64,000 nt of DNA, taken from contig JAMFTG010000209.1 in the NCBI GenBank assembly GCA_023974075.1, forward strand, positions 47,501 to 111,500. Direction: 5' to 3'. Made by a program: the position numbers and the translations under genes. The notes beneath the pieces are model-generated. The model made no database searches. It was not told the origin of the DNA and saw nothing but the letters and a program-made list of their open reading frames with translations. Source of the DNA: Chaenocephalus aceratus. Taxonomy: Eukaryota > Chordata > Actinopteri > Perciformes > Channichthyidae. This document shows positions 1-18,347 of this stretch, piece by piece (positions within the stretch are counted from its first letter, which is position 1; each line of letters begins with the position of its first letter).

Positions 1-1085
1 AGAGTCGTAGTCGAGTCCGAGTCACCTAGGGAGAGTCGTAGTCGAGTCAGAGTCCAAGTCCGAGTCACCTAGGGAGAGTCGTAGTCGAGTCAGAGTCCAA
101 GTCCGAGTCACCTAGGGAGAGTCGTAGTCGAGTCCGAGTCACCTAGGGAGAGTCGTAGTCGAGTCCGAGTCCAAGTCCGAGTCACCTAGGGAGAGTCGTA
201 GTCGAGTCAGAGTCCAAGTCCGAGTCACCTAGGGAGAGTCGTAGTCGAGTCCGAGTCACCTAGGGAGAGTCGAGTCCATGTCCGAGTCACCTAGGGAGAG
301 TCGTAGTCGAGTCCATGTCCGAGTCACCTAGGGAGAGTCGTAGTCGAGTCCAAGTCCGAGTCACCTAGGGAGAGTCGTAGTCGAGTCCGAGTCACCTAGG
401 GAGAGTCGTAGTCGAGTCAGAGTCCAAGTCCGAGTCACCTAGGGAGAGTCGTAGTCGAGTCAGAGTCCAAGTCCGAGTCACCTAGGGAGAGTCGGAGTCC
501 AAGTCCGAGTCACCCAAAGGAGAGTCGTAGTCGAGTCCGAGTCACCTAGGGAGAGTCCGAGTCGAGTCCGAGTCACCTAGGGAGAGTCGTAGTCGAGTCC
601 GAGTCCAAGTCCGAGTCACCTAGGGAGAGTCGTAGTCGAGTCCAAGTCCGAGTCACCTAGGGAGAGTCCGAGTCCAAGTCCGAGTCACCTAGGGAGAGTC
701 GTAGTCGAGTCCAAGTCCGAGTCACCTAGGGAGAGTCGTAGTCGAGTCAGAGTCCAAGTCCGAGTCACCTAGGGAGAGTCGTAGTCGAGTCCGAGTCACC
801 TAGGGAGAGTCGTAGTCGAGTCCGAGTCCAAGTCCGAGTCACCTAGGGAGAGTCGTAGTCGAGTCCGAGTCACCTAGGGAGAGTCGTAGTCGAGTCCGAG
901 TCACCTAGGGAGAGTCGTAGTCGAGTCCGAGTCCAAGTCCGAGTCACCCAAGGAGTGTCCGAGCCGAGTCCGAGTCCAAGTCCGAGTCACCATTACCTGT
1001 GTTCGAGTCCGAGTCCAAGTCATCGTGCGTGAGAATTCACGAGTCCGAGTCGCGTCAATCAGTGCGCGAGTCCGAGTCCAGGACT
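1..1085. repeat. GAGTCN-rich minisatellite
   Basis: A degenerate tandem array built from GAGTCC/GAGTCGTAGTC/CACCTAGGGA blocks. The block CACCTAGGGAGAGTCG recurs every 31 to 55 bases, so unit length varies by gain or loss of GAGTC(C/A)AAGTCC modules. The last 130 bases are more diverged. It lies upstream of an abcc9 coding exon and so is probably intronic in abcc9. The left edge is cut by the window start. Confidence 0.9.
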
Positions 1086-1102
1086 CGAGTGCTCCATCTC
1101 TG

Positions 1103-1275
1103 TTAGACGCTTTTATCCAAAGCGACTTACATACTCAATACTGTGGACATCCCCACAATCTGGGGTGAAGTGTCTTCCCCAGGGACACAACGACATGCTG
1201 ACTGCAGTGGGACTCGAACTTGCTATCCCCTGATTCAAAGTTCAGCGCACTATCCCACTGAGCCACAGCCTACCC
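1103..1275 (-). mobile_element. tRNA-derived SINE (V-SINE-like)
   Basis: Read on the minus strand, the stretch begins with a tRNA-like head: TGGCTCAGTGGG resembles an A box and GTTCGAGTCCC a B box. It ends in TTTGGATAAAAGCG, a tail motif common to fish SINEs of the V-SINE type. The element lies in the abcc9 intron, opposite to the gene. The subfamily cannot be set by eye. Confidence 0.65.
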
Positions 1276-1482
1276 TTATATAGTGTAATATATAATCTCG
1301 AGTGTTAGTATATGTTAGATTTCACATGTGAGAAAAGTCGATTGATATGTTCATTTCTCACATGTTGATCGTCCGAATATTTTTTGTTGTACCGTTTATA
1401 TAAATACAGACATATTTATCGTGAACTTAAAATCGTGAATCGAATCTGAGTGTATCGTTACATCCCTAGTTTTAAAGTGTAA

Positions 1483-7191
<5,709 letters not shown>

Positions 7192-9600
7192 ACTCCAGTC
7201 GCTCAGAAACTCTCCACAGCTGACGGACATCATCCTCTGCTTTGGACTTTTTTAAGGTGTTTTCTACACTTCCACGTGACTCTGCGACAGCGTGGGGAAG
7301 ACGGGACCGTGCGACGATAACGAGAAGCTTCGTCAGATCCAGAAACATTATCAGAACATGGTGTTGATCAAAAACTGCCTTTTTAATTCAGAAATGTAGA
7401 AACCCTATTTATCATTTCAACGATAATCCAATTTCCATATTAAAAATAGAAAGAACATATCCTGGGAGGTTTTCGGTACATTAAAATGTAGAAATTAGGA
7501 TCTTTTTTAGGGGACTTTTATGTCTAATTGTAATATAAATGGCTTTATTTGGATTTAAAATCGATAACTTGAGATGAATATGGCTGCAAACTAGTGGACA
7601 AATATACATTTCTTCATAAAAAGGAACAGCTATTGAGATATTTCTACACTTTCAGGTGTTTCACGGCAGAATGTACGAGTATTATATCATTACGGATTCA
7701 CATTGCAGTATATTGGAAAGTTATGACATGTATTTTAAACACGTATCCGTGGTATTACTCTCGAGCACAATAATAAGGACGGAACTTGTATTTTTAAATA
7801 TCTGAATGTTGGCTCTGGCCAGTTGTTTCTGCGTCGTGCCGTTTTTAAATAATCTGATATTTTCGATGTGTGCTTTCTATATTTCATGTGACATAGAAGT
7901 AAAACTGATAGAAGCTGCATCCAAAATGTCCTGGAAGATTTGTCCCGTCATATCAGGAGTTTGAGGACAACACGCTGACGTCTCTTTGCTTTCACTTGTG
8001 GATCTTTTTGGGCCACATTTCGGAAATGTGTAAAAGGAAATCAACGTTGAAGGATTTGTATTTTTTTAATTTTTGACGGCAAAAAGAAAATAGGAGTTCA
8101 AAGCGGTTTTGTTTTTTTTGTTCGCAAACACTTCCATTGGACGAGATAAGCAGAGGTGTTTGACCCAATCAGAAAACACAGAGGGGTGTGTGTGTGGTGT
8201 GTGTGTGTGTGTGTGGCAGAGAATAAATCCAAAATGTGCTTTTCACTTTCCAAAGACCGTTTTTTTTTTACTCTGATATTTAGAAATAGTAAAAACCCGA
8301 TCTTTTCACTTATCAGGTATCAAACTGACTGATTACACATCTGATTAGGATCATTTTGTAACCGGTGTTACCCTCCTCCCCTCGGCTCCATATCTCCGGT
8401 CACGAACCATGACTTTAATTTTAATTTCCATAAGTTGGGTATTTTATTTCTCCTAAATGCCATCTTTTCTCTATCGGTTGTATTTCTGTGCAGCTCTAGT
8501 GAAACACTGAAGGGTCTCTCAGTCTGAGACCCCGCTGTCTGTCTGCGTCGTGCTTTGCTGAACAAATATTATCCTGTGGGGACAAAAGACCCCAACATGT
8601 ACTCCCCATTGATTCCCATTCACTCCCATTCACTCCCATTCACCCTGATATATGTACAGGTTCCTGCGCACTGGTGGTGATTTCAGAAGCTAAGATATTC
8701 AATTACAATCCTCTTTTCATGCTGCACTAATCAACATTTACATATAAAAGCCCATTTCTACCAGAAAAGACTCAGTAAGTCAATATATTGCACAAAGTAT
8801 CTGGAAACACTGACTTTTATAAATCAAAATATTAAAAAAATTCTCAAAACATTAAAAAAAATTCTAAAAATATTATGATTTCTTTCGCAAAATGTTAATT
8901 TCTCACAAAATATTAAGAATTTCTCACAAAAATCGTAAAAAAAAATCGGCAAGATATTACGAATTTGTCTACAAAAGCCCATTTCTGCCAATTTAAGGCA
9001 TTTTAAACATTAAACATTTAAAAGTATGATTTACTGATCTGGAAATCTCAAAATATAAAAATATTAAAATATTGAGATTTTTTTCCCAAATAATTCTGAA
9101 AAGATAACGATTTTTTTTCAAAGTTATAACTTATCCCTTTATATTATTTTGACATACTTTGTATCTTATTAAAAGAATCATTCAGTATGTCAAAAATACT
9201 GAAGTTATAATAACGTTGACACAGTCTGAAGTGCTTTTGTCCCTTTTTGTATTTTTGAGACGAACTATACTCACTTTGCTTCCTAATGGCATGTTTTAAA
9301 TGACTTTGTACTGTACAGACGAAATGCCATATACATTATTTTGCAAGAATTTCATTCATTTTGGTTTTTTGACAAGAAAGCAGTATCAATCGTCATCTTA
9401 TGTCTCATGTTTGTTCTTTTTAAAAGCACAATGTTATAACAATGCATCTTAGTACCGTTTGATTTCATTTTTACTATAAATGTACGTGTACATTCTGTAT
9501 ATCCAATACTTTTTATCCCGCTCAGTATTATTATTATTATAATGTGTGCCTCAGTTTTTTTTACACTTAAAATCATATTAAAGGATTTTGAGTGACTAAA
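7192..9600 (+). other. abcc9: Probable abcc9 (SUR2B) 3' UTR
   Basis: AT-rich DNA without a recognisable coding region follows the SUR2B stop codon. ATTAAA near 9578, followed by a T/G-rich stretch, is a possible poly(A) signal. The exact end is not determined. It includes a short (GT)n run near 8186-8214. Confidence 0.5.
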
Positions 9601-10778
9601 GCCTTCTTGTCTCTTTCTGTCATACAATAAGCTGCTAAAGGGCGCCCCCTGGTGGCTGAGCGTCACATCTCCACAGATCAATTCTACTCTCTACAGCCAA
9701 GAAGTATGTCAGAGAGAGAGAGATTAATTATATATGTATTTATTAATTTCCCTATATGTAAGGCTATTACATGTTTAATTATATATTAATTATTTCTATA
9801 TTTTAGGCTTTTAATGTATATTTATTTAATTTCTATATTTTAGGCCATTAAATGTATATTTATTTTTCAATATTGAAGACAATAGATGTATATATATATA
9901 TATATATATAGTTTAGGCTATACATTTATATGTTTTCTGTATTCAAGGCTATTTAATATATATTTATTATCACAATGCAAACACTCTTAACATGTCCTAA
10001 TGGCACCCACTGACTGTTTTCATTTAATTAAAAGTTATTAGTAAGTATTCATATTCACACAAGTCTGTGTGGTTGTATTTATTAACAGCTATCCATTTAG
10101 TCCACATATATAATTGTATAATATAACTGATGACTATTTCCGAATGATTTTTTTTGTAAAAGATAAATGAATCTGTTTTTCTTCTTTTATTGGGATTTTG
10201 TGAGAGAGGAAAGAAAAAGGAAATCTGGAATTTAAATGTTGTAAAAAAGTTCTCCTTGATTTTTTAAAATACTGATTCAAAGTCCACATGTCCTTTCCTT
10301 TTTATTTTAGCACCAATAAAAAAGTTTGGAAATAAGGTAATGTCAACTAAATGCACGACTTTAAATGTTTGTAAATACTGATTCAAAGTTACGTGCATAT
10401 AGTTCTGACATTCACTTTTTGAGATCTTTTTTATTGGTGCTAAACAATTCCAACACGTTTTCTTTGAAACACATGAGTCATTTTCAAGGGAGGTTTTTAT
10501 TCGTTTGGCTTTACACGTCGTGTTTTCCGAGGGTCACCGAGCGGTCCTTGAAGGCAGCAGCAGGTCTGGGCTCTGGAAGTTTGTCCTACGTCAACAGGAG
10601 AGGAGCGCGTCCTCCCTCAGAGGAAACTTCCTCCAAATGTGGACACACGGAACAGACTTTGCGCGTCTTTCTGTGCGCTTTTCCTGCAGGTGGACATGCT
10701 GGATCCGCGCGTAATTACGCACTAAAACCCGGATTAAAACACACTTTTCACCCTTTCCCCCTCACATTCAACAAGGAG
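9600..10778. other. abcc9-kcnj8 intergenic region
   Basis: AT-rich, with an (AT)n run near 9891-9908 and no convincing exon. It must contain the kcnj8 promoter and 5' UTR, unless a separate 5' exon lies here. An in-frame extension upstream of the kcnj8 ATG is open from 10365 but has no Kir similarity. Confidence 0.5.
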
Positions 10779-11125
10779 ATGTTGGCGAGAAAGAGCATCA
10801 TCCCGGAGGAGTTTGGAATCCCGGGTCTCGCCTCTCGGATGCCCCGAAAACCGGTGTTCAGGGACCGGGTAAACAAGGCGCGCTTCATCGCCAAAAACGG
10901 ATCGTGCAACTTGGCGCACAAGAACATCCGGGAGCAGGGCAGATTCCTGCAGGACGTGTTCACCACGCTGGTGGACCTGAAGTGGCGGTTCACGCTGGTC
11001 ATCTTCTCCACCACCTTCGTCAGCAGCTGGCTGCTGTTCGCCATGAGCTGGTGGCTCGTGGCGTTTGCGCACGGGGACCTGGACCCGGTGCGGCACAACG
11101 GCACACACTGCGTCACCGACGTCAA
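10779..11125 (+). CDS. kcnj8: kcnj8 coding exon 1
   Basis: Encodes the N-terminus, slide helix, TM1 and the start of the outer loop ([20 protein letters not shown]). The donor is GTCAA|GTAAGA, phase 2. The ATG was chosen because [11 protein letters not shown] is the conserved Kir6.1 start. Confidence 0.95.
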
Positions 11126-14100
11126 GTAAGAGATATTAGAGTCGTCAGTATTATAAAAAGTATATAAAGTGTGGTTTAGGTTGTTAGTGTGTTTTATTAG
11201 ACTTAAAACATTTCTCTTCTACCCTTACTTGATCCAAACTCTCCTCTCCTTCGTCTCTTCCTCCATTTTTTATTCGATAACTGAGGAGGAGTAATACAAA
11301 AGAAAATATATTAATGATGGCAGGAAGTAACATAAGTTTGTCTCCCATCCTTACGCGGAGAGTTCAGTAAAGATTGTTGGAGGGGAGGGACGTTGTTGGC
11401 ACCTCCCTCTCACTTTACCTCACCCGCCCTCTTTCCCTCCCTCTGTCTGTTTCTCTCTTTTCTACGGAGCCCCCTAGGGGACATGGAGAAGACATTATTT
11501 GAAAAAAAAATATTTAAAAAAAGTTTTGCGAGATCTCGCAAAACCCCGTTGCAGTTTGTAGACGGTCCCTAAGCACCCCCCCTCTCCCTCCTCCAGCTGC
11601 AGATTGTGACCAACTCTTGATGTTTAGCTCGGATGACGGCGCGCATCGAACTGATCTGATAAAAACTCTGGAGCTCGTTGTCTACCTTGCTATGATTGTA
11701 AAGTCATGTTTGTATTTTTACAGCGTTATGTTCATGAGTTATTGATCCGCGAAATTAGAATCTGTCAATAACTCAGCTCAGAGGAACGTGCATGTCCCTC
11801 GCTCTGAGTGTCCTCTTGAGGTGTCTTCACTTTGTGAAACTCTTTATATATACAGTCTGTGTGTGAAACCCGTGCCTATTGCCAAGCACTGATGTTATAT
11901 CTTTATATTTAAGGCCAAGCTCAAAGTAAAATCGATGAACCGCTCCATTGTTGTGGTTTCTGTGTTGCCATAGCAACCGAACTGACCAGAACTTCTCCAT
12001 GTCCTCTAGGGGGCTCCGTACTTTTCCATTGTCCCCCTTCCGGTATAATTACTTTTTAAAAACACGTTGAAGGTACTTGTTGAGTATTTGACTTTAATGC
12101 TACTTTCTACTTCTACTCCACATCTCAGAGAGAAATGATGTCCTTTTTACTCCACTACTACTAACTTTGCAGATTAAAAATATGATAAATGATCATCAAA
12201 TAAATGTTTTTTTTAATAAATAAACTGTATTGCACTTCAGGGAAAACTCACAGGCGACCCAGCAGTACATAAAGTTGTCAAAACAAATTATAATATTGAC
12301 TTTACCGTGAGGGATATGTTTCTTATTCTCATCAACTGGGTAGTTTTATAAGCGACTAAGTGACTCTTGATACGGGGCAACAAAAGGTCAACTTCTTTAA
12401 AGCTGTACAGAAAGAATTCACAAAGATTTAAAGCAGCTGCATTTTTTATTTTCTAAAAATACATCCAACACTATCTTCCAAAAGCAAGACTCTGACTCTG
12501 TCTGACTTTTGGGGTTTCCCCTTTCCTGTAGTTCTATAGGTTATAGTGCATGTACATGGTCTGTGAAGAACACAGTGACATCACTATGTATCACTCGCAC
12601 TCCTATTGGCTAGCGCTAGTGCTGCGTACCGGCAAGCCGAACCGGTACTGGACTTGTAAAAAGTTTCAGTTCAAGTCCGGTGAAAACCGGAACGTCGGGA
12701 ACCGGTACTTGGACTCGCAAAAAAACTAGCACTTACGTATATTCTGGTGTCTGTGGTTATTTAAACATTCCCTGATGAACGTTATTCAGCGTCAATAAAC
12801 GAGTGCTAATCCCAGTGTGCTCAGTGTACAACATCACATGTCATTTCACCTTTGATTCACGGTTTGAAAACGTAGCATTTCGCCACATGCTAATGCTAAC
12901 CGGAAGTGAAGCATTTTCAGAATAAAAGTATTAAGTTAATAGTGTGAACTTCCGGTTTTTTCAGAATAAAACTGATTTAAATTAAATAGTGTATTTAATT
13001 CAAAATTACGCCATACAACATTGATTTTAATTTCTAACAGTATGTATGTACATCACTATGTATTCATTTAATTTCATTTCAAACCTTTATTTATACAGAT
13101 AAAATCCCATTGAGATCATTGATCTCTTTTCCAAGGGAGACCTGTATGTAGTATGTACTGTATAATGTACACATGTAGAGTTGTAGAAAATACATGGTGT
13201 ACAGACAGTGCAGTACACTCTGACTGTAGTCACTACAGTGTAGCCTATACTGTATAGTAGGTGTGTAACAGTGTAATGCGTATAGTCTACTCTACACTCT
13301 ACCTTTCAGCAACGTGTTAGGGATTGAGGCTCAGTCAGCTCAGTGACTGTTTGGTTACGTTAGTTTGGTAAATGAAATACATGTTTGCACTTTGTAGTAG
13401 TTCACTGTAGTTGCTGTCATAAGTCATTTGTAGACTAAGTGGCAAAAAGTGCTTTTTTTACATTTGTACTTTGTAGAGAAATGTAGACACAAGTTGGAAG
13501 GGAGCACAATAAACCTGACGAGTTTGAATTTGAGTTGATTATGAGTTAATTTTCAATTGATAATTAGCTCACAATAAGTTCACTTTAGTTACTCACACAA
13601 GCCATGGGTTCAGGTCCGGACTTATAAGTCCTGAACCTGAACCTCTGGACTTGAGTCCGGACCTGAACCTGAATGTCAGTCCAGGTACGCAGCACTAGTT
13701 AGCGCTCCAACACATTGTATGTGATAGGCTAAGGGGCAGGACATCTCTAAGTGGTTGACCAATCACAACACAGCCGTCCAGCTAACCAATCAGAGCAGAC
13801 TGGGCTCTGGTTTCAGACAGAGGGTGAAAAGAGGTGCTGCAGCACAGGCAGTATGAGAACATAAAGAGCTTTTTGAACATTAAAGCATGGAGACAAGTAG
13901 AGACACTACATACTGATACACACCTGAACATCAGCAGGAGAGGACTCTTTAAAGTAGAGACACTACGTACTGATATACACCTGAACATCAGCAGGAGAGG
14001 ACTCTTTAAAGTAGAGACTCTACATACTGATATACACCTGAACATCAGCAGGAGAGGACTCTTTAAAGTAGAGACACTACGTACTGATATACACCTGAAC

Positions 14101-17100
14101 ATCAGCAGGAGAGGACTCTTTAAAGTAGAGACACTACGTACTGATATACACCTGAACATCAGCAGGAGAGGACTCTTTAAAGTAGAGACTCTACATACTG
14201 ATATACACCTGAACATCAGCAGGAGAGGACTCTTTAAAGTAGAGACACTACGTACTGATATACACCTGAACATCAGCAGGAGAGGACTCTTTAAAGTAGA
14301 GACTCTACATACTGATATACACCTGAACATCAGCAGGAGAGGACTCTTTAAAGTAGAGACACTACGTACTGATATACACCTGAACATCAGCAGGAGAGGA
14401 CTCTTTAAAGTAGAGACCCTACATACTGATATACACCTGAACATCAGCAGGAGAGGACTCTTTAAAGTAGAGACACTACATACTGATATACACCTGAACA
14501 TCAGCAGGAGAGGACTCTTTAAAGTAGAGACACTACATACTGGTATACACCTGAACATCAGCAGGAGAGGACTCTTTAAAGTAGAGACTCTACATACTGA
14601 TATACACCTGAACATCAGCAGGAGAGGACTCTTTAAAGTAGAGACACTACATACTGATATACACCTGAACATCATCAGGAGAGGACTCTTTAAAGTAGAG
14701 ACACTACATACTGATATACACCTGAACATCAGCAGGAGAGGACTCTTTAAAGTAGAGACACTACATACTGGTATACACCTGAACATCAGCAGGAGAGGAC
14801 TCTTTAAAGTAGATACACTACATACTGATATACACCTGAACATCAGCAGGAGAGGACTCTTTAAAGTAGAGACACTACACAGTGATATACACCTGAACAT
14901 CAGCAGGAGAGGACTCTTTAAAGTAGAGACACTACATACTGATATACACCTGAACATCAGCAGGAGAGGACTCTTTAAAGTAGAGACACTACATACTGGT
15001 ATACACCTGAACATCAGCAGGAGAGGACTCTTTAAAGTAGAGACACTACATACTGATATACACCTGAACATCAGCAGGAGAGGACTCTTTAAAGTAGAGA
15101 CACTACATACTGATATACACCTGAACATCAGCAGGAGAGGACTCTTTAAAGTAGAGACACTACATACTGATATACTCCTGAACATCAGCAGGAGAGGACT
15201 CTTTAAAGTAGAGACACTACATACTGATATACACCTGAACATCAGCAGGAGAGGACTCTTTAAAGTAGAGACACTACATACTGATATACACCTGAAACAT
15301 CAGAGGAGAGGACTCTTTAAAGTAGAGACACTACATACTGATATACTCCTGAACATCAGCAGGAGAGGACCTCTTTAAAGTAGAGACACTACATACTGAT
15401 ATACACCTGAACACCAGCAGGAGAGGACTCTTTAAAGTAGAGACACTACATACTGATATACACCTGAACATCAGGAGGAGAGGACTCTTTAAAGTAGAGA
15501 CACTACATACTGATATACACCTGAACATCAGGAGGAGAGGACTCTTAAAGTAGAGACACTACATACTGATATACTCTGAACATCAGCAGGAGAGGACTCT
15601 TTAAAGTAGAGACACTACATACTGATATACACCTGAAACATCAGCAGGAGAGACTCTTTAAAGTAGAGACACTACATACTGATATACACCTGAACATCAG
15701 CAGGAGAGGACTCTTTAAAGTAAGACACTACATAACTGATATACACCTGAACATCAGCAGGAGAGGACTCTTTAAAGTAGAGACACCACATACTGATATA
15801 CACCTGAACATCAGCAGGAGAGGACTCTTTAAAGTAGAGGACACTACATACTGATATACACCTGAACATCAGCAGGAGAGGACTCTTTAAAGTAGAGGAC
15901 ACTACATACTGATATACACCTGAACATCAGCAGGAGAGGACTCTTTAAAGTAGAGACACTACATACTGATATACACCTGAACATCAGCAGGAGAGGGACT
16001 CTTTAAAGTAGAGACCACTACATACTGATATACACCTGAACATCAGCAGGAGGAGGACTCTTTAAAGTAGAGACACTACATACTGATATACACCTGAACA
16101 TCAGGCAGGAGAGGACTCTTTAAAGTAGAGACACTACATACTGATATACACCTGAACATCAGCAGGAGAGGACTCTTTAAAGTAGAGACACTACATACTG
16201 GATATACACCTGAACATCAGCAGGAGAGGACTCTTTAAAGTAGAGACACTACATACTGGTATACACCTGAACATCAGCAGGAGAGGACTCTTTAAAGTAG
16301 AGACACTACATACTGATATACACCTGAACATCAGCAGGAGAGGACTCTTTAAAGTAGAGGACACTACATACTGATATACACTTGAACATCAGCAGGAGAG
16401 GACTCTTTAAAGTAGAGACACTACATACTGATATACTACCTGAACATCAGCAGGAGAGGACTCTTTAAAGTAGAGACACTACATACTGATATACTCCTGA
16501 ACATCAGCAGGAGAGGACTCTTTAAAGTAGAGACACTACATACTGATATACACCTGAACATCAGCAGGAGAGGACTCTTTAAAGTAGAGACACTACATAC
16601 TGATATACACCTGAAAGAGGACTAAGTAGGACAATAATACTGATAACTGACATCAGAGGAGAGGACTCTTTAAAGTAAGAGACACTACATACTGATATAC
16701 ACCTGAACATCAGCAGGAGAGGACTCTTTAAAGTAGAGACACTACATACTGATATACACCTGAACATCAGCAGGAGAGGACTCTTAAAGTAGAGACACTA
16801 CATACTGATATACACCTGAACATCAGCAGGAGAGGACTCTTAAAGTAGAGACACTACATACTGGTATACACCTGAACATCAGCAGGAGAGGACTCTTTAA
16901 AGTAGAGACACTACATACTGATATACACCTGAACATCAGCAGGAGAGGACTCTTTAAGTAGAGACACTACATACTGATATACACCTGAACATCAGCAGGA
17001 GAGGACTCTTTAAAGTAGAGACACTACATACTGATATACTCCTGAACATCAGCAGGAGAGGACTCTTTAAAGTAGAGACACGACATACTGATATACACCT

Positions 17101-18290
17101 GAACATCAGCAGGAGAGGACTCTTTAAGTAGAGACACTACAATACTGATATACACCTGAACACCAGCAGGAGAGGACTCTTTAAAGTAGAGACACTACAT
17201 ACTGATATACACCTGAACATCAGGAGGAGAGGACTCTTTAAAGTAGAGACACTACATACTGATATACACCTGAACATCAGGAGGAGAGGACTCTTTAAAG
17301 TAGAGACACTACATACTGATATACTCCTGAACATCAGCAGGAGAGGACTCTTTAAAGTAGAGACACTACATACTGATATACAACCTGAACATCAGCAGGA
17401 GAGGACTCTTTAAGTAGAGACACTACATACTGATATACACCTGAACATCAGCAGGAGAGGACTCTTTAAAGTAGAGACACTACATACTGATATACACCTG
17501 AACATCAGCAGGAGAGGACTCTTTAAAGTAGAGACACCACATACTGATATACACCTGAACATCAGCAGGAGAGGACTCTTTAAAGTAGAGACACTACATA
17601 CTGATATACACCTGAACATCAGCAGGAGAGGACTCTTTAAAGTAGAGACACTACATACTGATATACACCTGAACATCAGCAGGAGAGGACTCTTTAAAGT
17701 AGAGACACTACATACTGATATGCACCTGAACATCAGCAGGAGAGGACTCTTTAAAGTAGAGACACTACCTACTGATATACACCTGAACATCAGCAGGAGA
17801 GGACTCTTTAAAGTAGAGACACTACACACTGATATACTAACATGTCCTCTTTAAATAACGTCCCCTCCTCAGGTCCTTCACCTCGGCCTTCCTGTTCTCC
17901 ATCGAGGTTCAGGTGACCATCGGCTTCGGGGGACGGATGATAACGGAGCACTGTCTCACCGCCATCACCGTCCTCATCATGCAGAACATCGTGGGGCTCA
18001 TCATCAACGCCGTCATGCTCGGTGAGATTAAACACGTGTAACCGTTTTTTACCGTAACACATATTCATCTCTCACGGTAACCGGGTACCGTCCACACGGT
18101 GGATGTCTGAACGCGTGTCCTCTCCCCGCAGGGTGCATCTTCATGAAGACGGCTCAGTCCAATCGCAGGGCGGAGACTCTGATCTTCAGCCGGCACGCCG
18201 TCATCGCCGTCAGGAACAACTGCCTGTGCTTCATGATCCGCATCGGAGACCTGAGGAAGAGCATGATCATCGGAGCCACCGTCCGGCTGC

Positions 18291-18347
<57 letters not shown>

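Noticed and set aside
10365..10778. In-frame N-terminal extension of kcnj8
   Set aside because: The conserved Kir6.1 start is [11 protein letters not shown] at 10779; the extension has no family similarity.
13782..15378. Open frames of 486 and 514 codons on opposite strands made of a 19-residue repeat
   Set aside because: The 57-base unit is divisible by three, so any stop-free frame stays open. Both strands are open at once, single-base indels break it further on, and the same unit sits in introns of two other genes.
13905..17840. CRISPR-like array
   Set aside because: The units are head-to-tail with no unique spacers and the genome is vertebrate; this is a minisatellite.
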